From NCBI RefSeq assembly GCF_009765375.1, contig NZ_VTOK01000006.1, positions 1 to 64,000 on the forward strand: a DNA stretch of 64,000 nucleotides, in the 5' to 3' direction. This document shows, piece by piece, positions 28,567-37,539 of this stretch (positions within the stretch are counted from its first letter, which is position 1; every line of letters begins with the position of its first letter). The DNA is from Alteribacillus sp. YIM 98480 (GTDB lineage: Bacteria; Bacillota; Bacilli; Bacillales; Marinococcaceae). The notes below the pieces were generated by a model, which worked only from the letters and a program-made list of their open reading frames with translations, made no database searches and was not told the origin of the DNA. The translations under genes were made by a program, and so were the position numbers.

Positions 28567-28695
28567 TTCGCAATGTTATTCAACTAGACAATTTTCGTAA
28601 AGTATATGTATTAAAACGATTGAATAGTCAAAAGATATATTAGCAGGTTTCTTACTGCACATAATATTTAATTGATATTTACTTTTTTGAACTTG

Positions 28696-28745
28696 TTTGA
28701 TAAAGTATCAAATGTCCTTCCATTATAGGGAAGAAAGCGTTTTCT
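28696..28745 (+). promoter_or_regulatory. nupC promoter with palindromic operator and cre site
   Basis: The perfect palindrome TTTGATA-AAG-TATCAAA (28696-28712) overlaps a -35 TTGATA (28697-28702); a weak CATTAT -10 lies 18 nt on (28721-28726). AGAAAGCGTTTTCT (28732-28745) matches the catabolite-responsive element consensus at 13 of 14 positions and lies at the transcription start. This suggests control by a nucleoside-responsive repressor and CcpA. Confidence 0.6.
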
Positions 28746-28777
28746 GTAATGGGAAATATATAAGTGGTGGTGGAGCT

Positions 28778-29992
28778 ATGAATTTTTTGTGGGGCTTAAT
28801 GGGGATTGTATTTATTTTGTTTCTTGCTTTTCTGTTATCGGCAAGAAAAAAGTCGATCAATCCAAGAACAATTTTAGGTGGACTCGCTTTTCAAATATTT
28901 TTCGCATTTATCGTTTTATACTGGCAGGCAGGAGTAAGCGCTCTTGAAGGAGTTACAAGGGCTGTGCAAAGCATCATAGATAATGCTAATGAAGGTATTC
29001 TTTTTCTATTCGGTGATTTACTCGAATTAGAAGGTGTTGTAAATGTTTTTGCTTTTCAAGTATTACCGGTCATTATTTTCTTTTCTTCATTAATTGCAGT
29101 CTTATATTACATTGGCGTTATGCAGTGGATAGTAAAGATTATTGGTGGATTTTTGTCTTTTGTACTTGGAACTAGTAAAGCAGAGTCGATGTCTGCTGCC
29201 GCAAATATATTTGTTGGTCAAACGGAAGCACCTCTTGTCGTTCGTCCCTATTTGGCAAAAATGACAAAGTCAGAATTATTTACTGTCATGACAGGAGGAC
29301 TTGCTTCTGTAGCAGGTTCAGTATTGTTTGGATATTACGCTCTTGGAATTCCATTAAACTATCTGCTAGCGGCGAGCTTTATGGCAGCTCCAGCCGGTTT
29401 AATTATGGCAAAAATGATGATGCCAGAAACCGAAGTATCAACTACAACCGATAAAATAAAAATTGAAAAAGATAAAGAATCGCAAAATGTTATTGATGCA
29501 GCGGCTAGAGGAGCTTCTACAGGGCTGCACTTAGCATTAAACGTTGGTGCGATGCTGCTGGCTTTTATCGGTCTCATCGCATTAGTTAACTCTCTATTAG
29601 GTTTAGTTGGCGGATGGTTTGGTGCAGAATACTTAACGCTTGAACTTATTTTAGGATTTATTTTTGCCCCAATAGCATTTATGATTGGTGTTCCTTGGGC
29701 AGAAGCCTTGCAAGCCGGAAGTTTTATAGGTCAAAAACTTGTAGTAAATGAATTTGTAGCGTATGCAGCATTTGCCCCGGAAATGGAAACTTTTTCTGAA
29801 AAAGCACAGGTCATCATTACATTTGCATTGTGCGGATTTGCGAACCTCTCTTCTATGGCTATCATTCTGGGCGGTATAGGAGCGCTTATCCCAGAACGAC
29901 GCAAAGAATTAGCACAGCTCGGCCTTCGTGCTGTTGCTGCAGGTGCTTTAGCATCTTTATTAAGTGCTGCTATTGCTGGTATGTTTGTTTAA
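28778..29992 (+). CDS. nupC: Concentrative nucleoside transporter, NupC family
   Basis: Proton- or sodium-coupled nucleoside importer, 404 aa, about ten membrane segments. NupC hallmarks: [43 protein letters not shown] and [11 protein letters not shown]. The frame is open to 28697, but GGTGGTGGAG lies before ATG 28778, where NupC proteins begin (MNFLWGLMG). Monocistronic between a regulated promoter and a terminator. Confidence 0.94.
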   Translation: MNFLWGLMGIVFILFLAFLLSARKKSINPRTILGGLAFQIFFAFIVLYWQAGVSALEGVTRAVQSIIDNANEGILFLFGDLLELEGVVNVFAFQVLPVIIFFSSLIAVLYYIGVMQWIVKIIGGFLSFVLGTSKAESMSAAANIFVGQTEAPLVVRPYLAKMTKSELFTVMTGGLASVAGSVLFGYYALGIPLNYLLAASFMAAPAGLIMAKMMMPETEVSTTTDKIKIEKDKESQNVIDAAARGASTGLHLALNVGAMLLAFIGLIALVNSLLGLVGGWFGAEYLTLELILGFIFAPIAFMIGVPWAEALQAGSFIGQKLVVNEFVAYAAFAPEMETFSEKAQVIITFALCGFANLSSMAIILGGIGALIPERRKELAQLGLRAVAAGALASLLSAAIAGMFV

Positions 29993-29999
29993 ATCATTC

Positions 30000-30040
30000 G
30001 CAGCCAGTCCTTCGCTTAGAGGGGATGGCTGCTTTTATTT
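30000..30040 (+). terminator. Terminator of nupC
   Basis: Stem GCAGCCA / TGGCTGC (30000-30006, 30026-30032) followed by TTTTATTT. Confidence 0.75.
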
Positions 30041-30081
30041 ATACTTTAAGTCTGTTAAAGGAAAAAGTATAAGCAAAACTA

Positions 30082-30112
30082 CGGCTTTGCCATAAGGAAT
30101 CGGCGATAAGCA
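30082..30112 (+). repeat. Dispersed hairpin repeat R4, copy 1
   Basis: About 31 bp, GGCTTTGCCATAAGG followed by AATCGGCGATAAGC. Related to the copy at 54075-54106. Forms a short stem-loop. Confidence 0.45.
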
Positions 30113-30157
30113 GAGTTTTTCTAAAGAGGTAAAAGTACAAATATTTGGCGTTTTACA

Positions 30158-30282
30158 TGTCTAGCGCAAGCGCCTACTCGCTCGAGATTCCATCGGTCCG
30201 TCAATGGAAAGCAAAGATCAGCTTTCCATATGCCGCCCCTCTAGGACTTGTCGATAGTGAGCAAGGTGCTTGCGCTTTTCTT
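30158..30282 (+). repeat. Dispersed repeat R1, 125-bp copy 1
   Basis: Begins TGTCTAGCGCAAGCGCC and ends GGTGCTTGCGCTTTTCTT; the ends pair as a 12-bp outer stem. A perfect inner hairpin ATGGAAAGC / GCTTTCCAT spans 30204-30229. About 95% identical to 46400-46524; the flank TTGGCGTTTT before it is also shared. Not coding. Confidence 0.8.
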
Positions 30283-30388
30283 AAAAAGTTGATTCGTTTA
30301 TGTATTGTTGATATGATTTTGAAAGAACGGGGTGGGGGCAAACATCTAGTCATCGTTTTCTTGAGTGGAAAAAGATAGGAGGCAAAAA

Positions 30389-30592
30389 ATGATACATAAA
30401 ACATGGACCGATTCAAAAACAAAAAAACAGCTGAAATGTGTGCATGCGAATGCTAAAAAATATAAGGTGGACCGGGTGCTGACCCCCGGAAAAACATATG
30501 ACGTTAAAAACGAAACAGAGGAGTTTTATTTTGTTATTGACAACTCCGGTAAAGTTGGCGGCTTTAAAAAAGATTACTTTGAAGAGCTTTAA
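30389..30592 (+). CDS. Small conserved Bacillus-type protein (DUF6501-like)
   Basis: 67 aa, start ATG 30389 behind AGGAGG. Begins MIHKTWTDSKTKKQLKC and contains VLTPGKTYDVKNETEEFYF and a GKVGGFKKDYFEEL end, a small all-beta fold reminiscent of KOW/SH3-type domains. From memory it matches short proteins annotated DUF6501; the name is uncertain. Function unknown. Confidence 0.8.
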   Translation: MIHKTWTDSKTKKQLKCVHANAKKYKVDRVLTPGKTYDVKNETEEFYFVIDNSGKVGGFKKDYFEEL

Positions 30593-30608
30593 ATAAAGGA
30601 AAATTTTT

Positions 30609-30648
30609 CTCCAGAGCATAAAGGTTACGCCGCTGCTTTGGAGTTTTT
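30609..30648 (+). terminator. Terminator of the 30389 gene
   Basis: 9-bp stem CTCCAGAGC / GCTTTGGAG (one G-T pair), 17-nt loop, five T's. Confidence 0.75.
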
Positions 30649-30670
30649 GTTACATAAAGGGGGATGGGGA

Positions 30671-31054
30671 ATGAATATATTTTATCGATTAAGCCGAATA
30701 GGCAAAGACAGAGAAGAAACATCAGAAAAAACAAAATATCCGGAACTTCAAACGAGGTATTATGCAGCTTCTTTTTCTCAAGTTTTTAAGAAAGTAAAAG
30801 AATTAGAAAACGAGGAAATAATGGGCCGAATGATTAAAGTTGATGAAGCAAGAGGGGAAGTTCTTGCCGAAGCAGCTTTAGGAAAAGATCAATTTGATGT
30901 AGTATTAACGGTCATTCCATTGGAGTCTAATGTTACTGTTTTAGATGTAGTGTCTTCCATTCGAACGAAAAGAGGAGATGGGGGTAAAAATTTTTTTATT
31001 ATAGATCATATTTTGAAAATAATGGACAAATCACTCCCGCTAAAATATGTGTAA
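30671..31054 (+). CDS. Unknown cytosolic protein, 127 aa
   Basis: Not recognised with certainty. Begins MNIFYRLSRIGKDREET and contains YPELQTRYYAASFSQVFKKV, reminiscent of short Bacillus 'cytosolic proteins' with alternating strand pattern (GEVLAEAAL, FDVVLTVIPLE). No membrane segment. AAGGGGGATGGGG upstream of ATG 30671 favours this start over 30638. Confidence 0.75.
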   Translation: MNIFYRLSRIGKDREETSEKTKYPELQTRYYAASFSQVFKKVKELENEEIMGRMIKVDEARGEVLAEAALGKDQFDVVLTVIPLESNVTVLDVVSSIRTKRGDGGKNFFIIDHILKIMDKSLPLKYV

Positions 31055-31072
31055 GTGTTTATAAGTAATTAT

Positions 31073-31106
31073 AAGCCATTTGCGAAGAAAAGCAGATGGC
31101 TTTTTG
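31073..31106 (+). terminator. Terminator of the 30671 gene
   Basis: Stem AAGCCATTTGC / GCAGATGGCTT with one mismatch and five T's. The rest of 31055-31409 holds only the R1 remnant at 31221. Confidence 0.75.
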
Positions 31107-31220
31107 TTATACTTAGGAAACTAGGTCTTTAGACATAATAATTCGTAAGTCGAGTTTTTCTATTTTCGGAAATTATATTCACACGAAATGTGGATAACTG
31201 TCTCTGCGTTGTTTGATTCA

Positions 31221-31256
31221 TGTCTAGCTTTAGAATCAGGGCGCTTGTGCTCTTTT
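31221..31256 (+). repeat. R1 repeat remnant (ends only)
   Basis: TGTCTAGCTTTAGAATCAGG joined directly to GGGCGCTTGTGCTCTTTT: both termini of the R1 family with the whole core and the left outer-stem arm deleted. Confidence 0.55.
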
Positions 31257-31409
31257 GCTCTGTTGTTATACTTCAGCAGAATTCAGGAATAATACAGTTT
31301 TTATTTGTCTCCTCTGTGAGGACGAAACAATGAAGCGGAGATTTGTTTTTGTTTCGCTTTATTATATTAGGAAATATCCTGGTACGGCAGAGGAACTATA
31401 CTGATAAAA

Positions 31410-32231
31410 TTATTTTGTTCGCCATCTATTTTTTCTTTTTTCTGCAATCATGGCATTTAACTCACCACCGGCTAATATGGAAAATCCAGAAATATAAAAC
31501 CAGATCATTAAAACAATAATGTTTCCAAGACTGCCATAAATCACCGAGTAATCGTTATTTTCTACATAAAAGAAAAAGCCAAGTGAACCTGCCTGCCAGC
31601 TTATAAGCGCAAATACAGCTCCTGGAAAAGCTTCTTTTGGAGAGATTATTCTATTTGGAACGGTTAAATAAATGTATAAAAGCACGAGTCCAATAACAAT
31701 AAAACTCACGCCCCAGCGCACCCATTCCCAGATATACATAAAAAAGGCATCCCATCCAATGAGGGAAAATAAAAAAGAGCCAAAAGGCCTTCCGTAAATC
31801 GGAAGCAAGAGCGAAATGATAATCGCTAATAATATTGACATCATAAGACCAAACCCAATGATAAACATTTTATATAACGGTGGGTACGATAAACGGTAAG
31901 CGTGGTTAATCGCTCTTATAATGGCAAATGTCCCCAATAACGATAGCCAAACGGTTGCAATTGAACTAAAAGAAAGAGTGTCAAAACGCTGGACATCAAT
32001 AATGGTGTTAATATTAAAAGTAATAATATTAAGCGTTCCAGGAGGCACGTAAGGAGAAATAAACCTAAGAACATCATTACTTGAAATAGGTAAGAAACTA
32101 ATGACACTTAAAATAAACAGAAGCAATGGAAACATGGCCATTAAAAAATAATAACCGAGTTGTGCGGACACATCGAAAATTCTATTTTCTCTAATACGTC
32201 TAATGAAATGACGGATAAATGTTATATACAT
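31410..32231 (-). CDS. YihY/BrkB family membrane protein
   Basis: 273 aa, about six membrane segments. The N-terminal DVSAQLGYYFLMAMFPLLLF and the C-terminal GSLGNIIVLMIWFYISGFSILAGGELNA are the family signatures of YihY/YfkH (UPF0761; once wrongly called RNase BN). Thought to be a transporter-like membrane protein of unknown substrate. RBS AGGAGG 8 nt before the ATG. Confidence 0.92.
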   Translation of the reverse strand: MYITFIRHFIRRIRENRIFDVSAQLGYYFLMAMFPLLLFILSVISFLPISSNDVLRFISPYVPPGTLNIITFNINTIIDVQRFDTLSFSSIATVWLSLLGTFAIIRAINHAYRLSYPPLYKMFIIGFGLMMSILLAIIISLLLPIYGRPFGSFLFSLIGWDAFFMYIWEWVRWGVSFIVIGLVLLYIYLTVPNRIISPKEAFPGAVFALISWQAGSLGFFFYVENNDYSVIYGSLGNIIVLMIWFYISGFSILAGGELNAMIAEKRKNRWRTK

Positions 32232-32352
32232 TCCTGATGCCTCCTATCCTAAAAAACGATATTTTAAAGTCTGTGCCCAATCAATCTTCCTTATATAGTA
32301 TAGTTAAAAAAGTACGATGATATTTCTTAAGTGTTAAAGGAGTTTCACTTGT

Positions 32353-33180
32353 ATGGATGATAAACATAAAGATAAGCTTGATGAATTGTATGATGAAAAG
32401 TATGAAGAAATTTCTTACGAAGAATTTAAAGAAGCATTAGATGAGGAACCGCAGCGAAAACCATCTGAAAACATGAAGAAAAAGAAAAAAAGGCGAGGCG
32501 TGCGCATTATCGCAGTTTTATTAACACTGATGCTTGTTTTTCAAGTTTCGGCAATGTTGTTTGACACATTCCGGCTTGACGCTATCGAGTTTTTAAAAAC
32601 ATCTTATCGGCTTTCTCAGGATGAAGACATTCAGGAGTGGAAAGAAGCAGTTGTTACTATACAGGGGGAAGGAAGATTTGGGCGTTCGAAAGGAACCGGT
32701 TTTTTTATTGAAAAAGAAGGGCTTGTTTTAACAAATCATCATGTGATTGAACAACAAGACACAATTGGCGTAAATACAGAAGATGGAGAAATCTATGAAG
32801 GGGAGTTGGTAGCCAGTGACGCCGAAAAAGACCTGGCTTTAGTCGAAATAGAAGAAGAGGAGGGATTTAAAGCCTTGCAGCTGCAGAATAAAATATCTGA
32901 GGAAAATGAGCACATTTATGTGATTGGAAATCCGCTTTCTTTTACTAAAATAGCGAATGAAGGAAAAATTTTAAGTAAAGAGACAACGAGAGAAAACGCG
33001 TTAGGTATATCAGCTCCAATATACCGTGGGAACAGCGGCAGTCCCGTTATAAGTGAAAACGGGGAAGTGACAGGGGTTGTTTACGCAAAAAAAACGATTA
33101 ATCATCCAGAACAAGAATCCATTGGTTTAGCTGTTCCAATAGATGACGTACACTCTTTTTTAGAAGAAATGAAAGAATGA
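32353..33180 (+). CDS. Membrane-anchored trypsin-like serine protease (HtrA-like, no PDZ)
   Basis: 275 aa. A highly charged cytosolic N terminus (about 1-48) precedes one membrane segment (about 50-68); the outside domain has the trypsin-fold catalytic triad: His in TNHHVIE, Asp in AEKDLALVE and Ser in GNSGSPV. Unlike HtrA/DegP there is no PDZ domain after the protease domain; the protein ends at SFLEEMKE. Probably processes a surface or signalling substrate. Divergent from yihY, convergent with the ABC-F gene. Confidence 0.9.
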   Translation: MDDKHKDKLDELYDEKYEEISYEEFKEALDEEPQRKPSENMKKKKKRRGVRIIAVLLTLMLVFQVSAMLFDTFRLDAIEFLKTSYRLSQDEDIQEWKEAVVTIQGEGRFGRSKGTGFFIEKEGLVLTNHHVIEQQDTIGVNTEDGEIYEGELVASDAEKDLALVEIEEEEGFKALQLQNKISEENEHIYVIGNPLSFTKIANEGKILSKETTRENALGISAPIYRGNSGSPVISENGEVTGVVYAKKTINHPEQESIGLAVPIDDVHSFLEEMKE

Positions 33181-33244
33181 AATTAACATAGCCGATACTG
33201 AAAATGTGTCTCAAAGTAATTGGGATTTTACTTGTTAGATAAAA

Positions 33245-33287
33245 AGAGGCCGTACTGCTTATGAGCAGAAACAGCCTCTGTTTTTTT
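33245..33287. terminator. Bidirectional terminator between protease and ABC-F genes
   Basis: AGAGGC (33245-33250) pairs with GCCTCT (33274-33279), with an inner CTGCT/AGCAG stem, T run at 33281-33287 and A run on the other side. Confidence 0.8.
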
Positions 33288-34887
33288 ATTTCTTTTGCAT
33301 CTTTTGATCTTCGATATATTCATCATACGTCGTTTGTTTATCGATAAAGCCCTCTGGAGTGAATTCAATAATCCTGTTTGCGATCGTCTGAATAAATTCA
33401 TGGTCGTGTGATGAAAATAGAACCGATCCTTTAAAATCAATTAACCCATTATTTAAAGCTGTAATTGATTCGAGATCTAAGTGGTTAGTTGGTTCGTCTA
33501 AAATGAGTACATTCGCACCACTTAACATCATTTTAGAAAGCATGCAGCGTACTTTTTCTCCTCCGGATAACACGTTTGCTTTTTTAAAGACTTCTTCACC
33601 TGAGAAAAGCATTCGCCCGAGAAAGCCGCGGATAAATGTTTCGGTTTGATCGTCAGGAGAGTACTGTCTTAGCCATTCGACTAAATTTAAATCAACACCG
33701 TCAAAATAAGGGGAATTATCTTTAGGAAAATATGCTTGGGAGGTTGTTAATCCCCATTTAAACGAGCCGCTGTCTGGTTCCATTTCTCCGGTGAGTATTT
33801 TAAATAGCGTGGTCTTCGCAATTTCATGATCTCCTACAAAAGCTACTTTATCTCCACTGTTTAGAACAAAGCTTACGTTATCAAGAACTTTTACGCCGTC
33901 AATTGTTTTTGTGAGCCCTTCAACAGTAAGCAAATCTTTACCAAGATCGCGGTTTGGCTTAAACTGTACGAATGGATAACGACGGGAAGAAGGCTTTATA
34001 TCATCTAACGTAATTTTTTCTAATGTCTTTTTCCTCGAGGTAGCTTGTTTTGATTTAGATGCATTCGCACTAAATCTGGCGATAAAATCTTTTAATTGCT
34101 TAATTTGCTCTTCTTTCTTTTGGTTTGCTTCCTTAGCCATTTTTTGCGCGAGCTGACTGGATTCATACCAAAAGTCATAATTTCCTACATATAGTTCAAT
34201 CTTCCCGAAGTCGAGGTCTGCAATATGAGTGCACACTTTATTTAAAAAGTGACGGTCGTGAGAAACGACGATAACTGTATTTTCAAAGTTAATTAAAAAT
34301 TCTTCTAACCATTGAACAGCTTCAATATCAAGGTGGTTTGTCGGCTCATCCATTAACAGTATATCAGGATTTCCAAATAAAGCTTGAGCAAGAAGTACTT
34401 TTACCTTTTCTGCACCGGTAAGTTCTGCCATTGTTTTTTCATGAAGTTCTTCTGGAACTCCAAGCCCTCTAAGGAGCTGGGCAGCCTCTGTTTCAGCCTC
34501 ATATCCATTCATTTCTGCAAATTCAGCTTCAAGTTCTGCTGCTTTCATACCGTCTTCATCGGAAAAATCAGGTTTCATGTAAATCTCATCTTTTTCGTGC
34601 ATGACTTCATACAAGCGGGAATGCCCCATAATGACAACATCAATCACCCGCTTCTCTTCATAAGCAAAGTGATCCTGTTTTAAAACGGCGACGCGCTGGC
34701 CTTTGTCTATATGAACATGCCCGGATTGAGAGTCAATTTCACCAGATAGGATTTTAAGGAAAGTAGATTTTCCAGCACCGTTGGCACCAATCAAACCGTA
34801 ACAATTACCGGGAGTAAATTTAATATTTACGTCCTCAAATAGTTTTTTATCTCCATATCTAAGCCCGACGTTTTGGCAAGTAATCAT
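33286..34887 (-). CDS. ABC-F family ATPase (YkpA/YbiT type)
   Basis: Cytosolic ribosome-associated ABC-F protein with two ATPase domains, 533 aa. NBD1: Walker A GANGAGKS (about 34-41), signature LTGAEKV, Walker B LLMDEPTNHLD. Inter-domain arm with the basic linker FSANASKSKQATSRKK. NBD2: a degenerate Walker A GDHEIAKTT (Ala replaces the usual Gly before Lys), signature LSGGEKV and LILDEPTNHLD. The TGAEK signature and HDHEFIQT are features I associate with YkpA-type translation factors rather than antibiotic-resistance ABC-Fs. RBS AAAGGA is moderate. Confidence 0.92.
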   Translation of the reverse strand: MITCQNVGLRYGDKKLFEDVNIKFTPGNCYGLIGANGAGKSTFLKILSGEIDSQSGHVHIDKGQRVAVLKQDHFAYEEKRVIDVVIMGHSRLYEVMHEKDEIYMKPDFSDEDGMKAAELEAEFAEMNGYEAETEAAQLLRGLGVPEELHEKTMAELTGAEKVKVLLAQALFGNPDILLMDEPTNHLDIEAVQWLEEFLINFENTVIVVSHDRHFLNKVCTHIADLDFGKIELYVGNYDFWYESSQLAQKMAKEANQKKEEQIKQLKDFIARFSANASKSKQATSRKKTLEKITLDDIKPSSRRYPFVQFKPNRDLGKDLLTVEGLTKTIDGVKVLDNVSFVLNSGDKVAFVGDHEIAKTTLFKILTGEMEPDSGSFKWGLTTSQAYFPKDNSPYFDGVDLNLVEWLRQYSPDDQTETFIRGFLGRMLFSGEEVFKKANVLSGGEKVRCMLSKMMLSGANVLILDEPTNHLDLESITALNNGLIDFKGSVLFSSHDHEFIQTIANRIIEFTPEGFIDKQTTYDEYIEDQKMQKK

Positions 34888-34952
34888 TCACATACATCCT
34901 TTTTCTATAAACTATAGCTATCATAACATATATGCCATCGGAAACAATATTT

Positions 34953-34981
34953 TTGACAACGCGTTCGGATCAATATAAACT
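34953..34981 (+). promoter_or_regulatory. Promoter of the tetR-mfs operon
   Basis: TTGACA (34953-34958), 17-nt spacer, TAAACT (34976-34981). An overlapping TATAAT at 34981-34986 may serve as an alternative -10. Confidence 0.5.
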
Positions 34982-35015
34982 ATAATGGCCGTTATAAAAC
35001 TTGTTGGTTTTATCA

Positions 35016-35029
35016 TGACCGATTAGTCA
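35016..35029. promoter_or_regulatory. Candidate TetR operator
   Basis: TGACCGATTAGTCA, a palindrome of the TGACCG-type used by many TetR repressors, 35 nt downstream of the -10. It overlaps a second palindrome TTAGT-C-ACTAA (35023-35033). Confidence 0.45.
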
Positions 35030-35057
35030 CTAAAGAATCGGAGGAAATAAATTTAAA

Positions 35058-35942
35058 ATGGATAAAAGAGAGCGTCTCATTGTTTCTGCTATGCATCATT
35101 TTTCGGAAAAAGGCTACTTCTCTACTTCTGTTCAAGAAATAACTTCATCTTGCGGGGTAGCAAAAGGAACTTTTTATAAATTTTTTCGGTCTAAAGAAGA
35201 TTTGTTAATCGAAGTTTTTCGTTATAATCACCAGCAAATGCTTCTTCGTGCAAAAAATGTACACTTAGATGATTCTTTATCTCCGAAAGAACAACTAATA
35301 AAGAAAATATCTTTAGAACTAAACGGTCTTTATGATAATAGAGAATTTTTTCTATTGCTGCATAAAGTCGTTTCTGTTCAAGAACACAAAACGATTATGC
35401 CGCTTATGAAGAAAACAAAAGCAGCGATGATGAACTGGCATAAAGAGTGGCTCTTAGAAGTATATGGAGAATATATTCAAAAGCAGGTATGGGACCTTGT
35501 CCTGTTTTTACAGGGAGCCTTGAAAGAATATATAAGTTTAATGGATGAGACAAAGCATATCGTTGATACAGAAAAAGCCGCTAGAAAGATGGTGGCTCGT
35601 ATCGATGTGTTAGTGAATTATTCCGGAGATTTCGAACCTATCTTAACGAAAGATGTTATGAAAGATTATGAACAAATAGCAATGGAGCCAGAAAAAAAGA
35701 CAAAAGAAGAAGAACGAAGGGAGCTTTTGGAACAAATAAAAGTGGATATTAAGCGTTCTTCTTTTCCTTCATCTACGGAAAAAGAAATGCTGCAAGCCGT
35801 TCAACTTTTGCATGAGGAATTTCAACAGCAGGAGCCCCGGACCTTTTTAATGAAAGCTCTCGTTTCTTATATGAAAGAAAACGCTAATTTAGAAGAAAGC
35901 CTTTTTGCATTAGAACAATTTATTGTGAAAGACATGGAGTAA
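35058..35942 (+). CDS. TetR/AcrR family transcriptional regulator
   Basis: 294 aa. N-terminal HTH (about 1-50: SEKGYFSTSVQEITSSCGVAKGTFYKFFRSKEDLL). The protein is about 90 residues longer than a standard TetR; the extra C-terminal part is charged and helical (from about 205) and may be an added regulatory or dimer domain. Located 25 nt before an MFS exporter, so it most likely represses that exporter and itself through the palindrome at 35016. Confidence 0.92.
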   Translation: MDKRERLIVSAMHHFSEKGYFSTSVQEITSSCGVAKGTFYKFFRSKEDLLIEVFRYNHQQMLLRAKNVHLDDSLSPKEQLIKKISLELNGLYDNREFFLLLHKVVSVQEHKTIMPLMKKTKAAMMNWHKEWLLEVYGEYIQKQVWDLVLFLQGALKEYISLMDETKHIVDTEKAARKMVARIDVLVNYSGDFEPILTKDVMKDYEQIAMEPEKKTKEEERRELLEQIKVDIKRSSFPSSTEKEMLQAVQLLHEEFQQQEPRTFLMKALVSYMKENANLEESLFALEQFIVKDME

Positions 35943-35967
35943 AATTATAAAAAAGAAGGCGTATAGT

Positions 35968-37380
35968 ATGACAGATTTAAATAATAGAGGAGAAGAACAG
36001 AAAGAAATAAAAAAACTTCCGATTATGGCAGCGCTTATGATTGGAGCGTTCGTTGCTATCTTAAATCAAACGTTATTAGCAACAGCAATTCCTCCCATTA
36101 TGGAAGACTTGCAGATTTCAGCGAACACTGCTCAATGGCTGACTACGATTTTTATGCTTGTAAATGGTATTATGATCCCAATCACTGCTTTTTTAGTGGA
36201 AACCTTTACGACAAGAAAATTATTTTTGACCGCTATTAGTACATTTGCAGCAGGTACGCTTATTTGTGCGGCAGCCCCCAATTTTTCTGTTTTAATGATA
36301 GGAAGAATAATTCAAGCAGGCGGTGCAGGTGTGATGATGCCGTTAATGCAAACGGTCATTCTTCTTATTTTTCCAATGGAAAAACGGGGCGCTGCCATGG
36401 GATTTATTGGGTTAGTTATCTCATTTGCTCCCGCTATCGGACCAACGCTTTCTGGGTTTATGGTAGATCATTTCCACTGGCGGACATTATTTTATATTGT
36501 TTTACCGATTGCAGTCTTAGATATCATTCTTGCCTATTTTGTACTAAAAAACGTAACAGAGCAAAGATATCCAAAAGTAGACATCCTTTCTATTGTTTTA
36601 TCTACTCTCGGTTTTGGCGGTATTTTGTATGGATTCAGCAGTGCAGGAAGTACAGGATGGGGAAGCATTCCTGTTGTGTTGACGATGGCAGTAGGCATCG
36701 TTTGCCTGGTTTTGTTTTCATTCCGTCAATTCCAATTATCACAGCCTATATTAGAGCTTAGAGTATTTAAATACGGAATATTCACCTTAACAACCGGGAT
36801 CGGTATGTTAGTATTTATGTCTATGATTGGCGCCGCTACAGTGCTGCCTATTTATATGCAGGATATGCGTGAATTTACCGCTATGGAGTCTGGTTTAATG
36901 ATGCTGCCTGGAGCCGTTTTAATGGGAATTATGTCTCCTGTAACAGGCAGGATTTTTGACAAAATCGGGGCAAGAAAATTATCCCTTACAGGGCTTTTTC
37001 TTATTACAATCTCTAACTTTATGTATACGGACCTTACAGGTACAACATCGTTCACTTATATGACGATTATGTATTCGCTTCGAATGGCAGGTATTGCTAT
37101 GGTAATGATGCCAGTAACCACAGCCGGTTTAAATGTACTTCCGAAGCACTTGATTCCTCATGGTACGGCAGTAAATAATACGATGAGGCAAGTTTCAGGT
37201 TCGATTGGGACTGCACTTTTAGTAACGGTGATGACAACGACAGCTATGGGAAAGGGACCGAATATAAATGCAGAGGCTCTCATTCACGGGGTGAATATGT
37301 CCTTTTGGGTGGCGTTTATTTTTGGTCTGATAGGTTTTGTGCTTAGTTTTCTTATTAAGAACAAACAAGCTGTTTCCTAA
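35968..37380 (+). CDS. MFS multidrug exporter, DHA2 (EmrB/QacA) family
   Basis: 470 aa, about 14 membrane segments. DHA2 features: LNQTLLATAIPPIMEDL in the first segment, QWLTTIFMLVNGIMIP, GRIIQAGGAGVMMPLMQT (motif A/B region) and GPTLSGFMVDHFHWR (motif C). A proton-driven drug or bile-salt-like exporter. In operon with the TetR regulator. Terminator follows directly. Confidence 0.93.
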   Translation: MTDLNNRGEEQKEIKKLPIMAALMIGAFVAILNQTLLATAIPPIMEDLQISANTAQWLTTIFMLVNGIMIPITAFLVETFTTRKLFLTAISTFAAGTLICAAAPNFSVLMIGRIIQAGGAGVMMPLMQTVILLIFPMEKRGAAMGFIGLVISFAPAIGPTLSGFMVDHFHWRTLFYIVLPIAVLDIILAYFVLKNVTEQRYPKVDILSIVLSTLGFGGILYGFSSAGSTGWGSIPVVLTMAVGIVCLVLFSFRQFQLSQPILELRVFKYGIFTLTTGIGMLVFMSMIGAATVLPIYMQDMREFTAMESGLMMLPGAVLMGIMSPVTGRIFDKIGARKLSLTGLFLITISNFMYTDLTGTTSFTYMTIMYSLRMAGIAMVMMPVTTAGLNVLPKHLIPHGTAVNNTMRQVSGSIGTALLVTVMTTTAMGKGPNINAEALIHGVNMSFWVAFIFGLIGFVLSFLIKNKQAVS

Positions 37381-37393
37381 ATACAGATGATTA

Positions 37394-37421
37394 AACAGGC
37401 AGGTGTATGCTGCCTGTTTTT
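37394..37421 (+). terminator. Terminator of the tetR-mfs operon
   Basis: AAACAGGCA / TGCCTGTTTTT hairpin with T run. Confidence 0.8.
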
Positions 37422-37539
37422 AGCATGGTTAACTACTTGCATCAGCAATGGACTCCGAGCAGAACTTCTTGTTTCTAGTAGGCATGGAAAGGTTAGATTG
37501 ATATAATTTTATATAGATAACAAAAAAGGAGGAAACGGA

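Noticed and set aside
33286-34887. ABC-F gene as an antibiotic-resistance determinant
   Set aside because: The TGAEK signature, arm and length fit the housekeeping YkpA type; no linked resistance genes.
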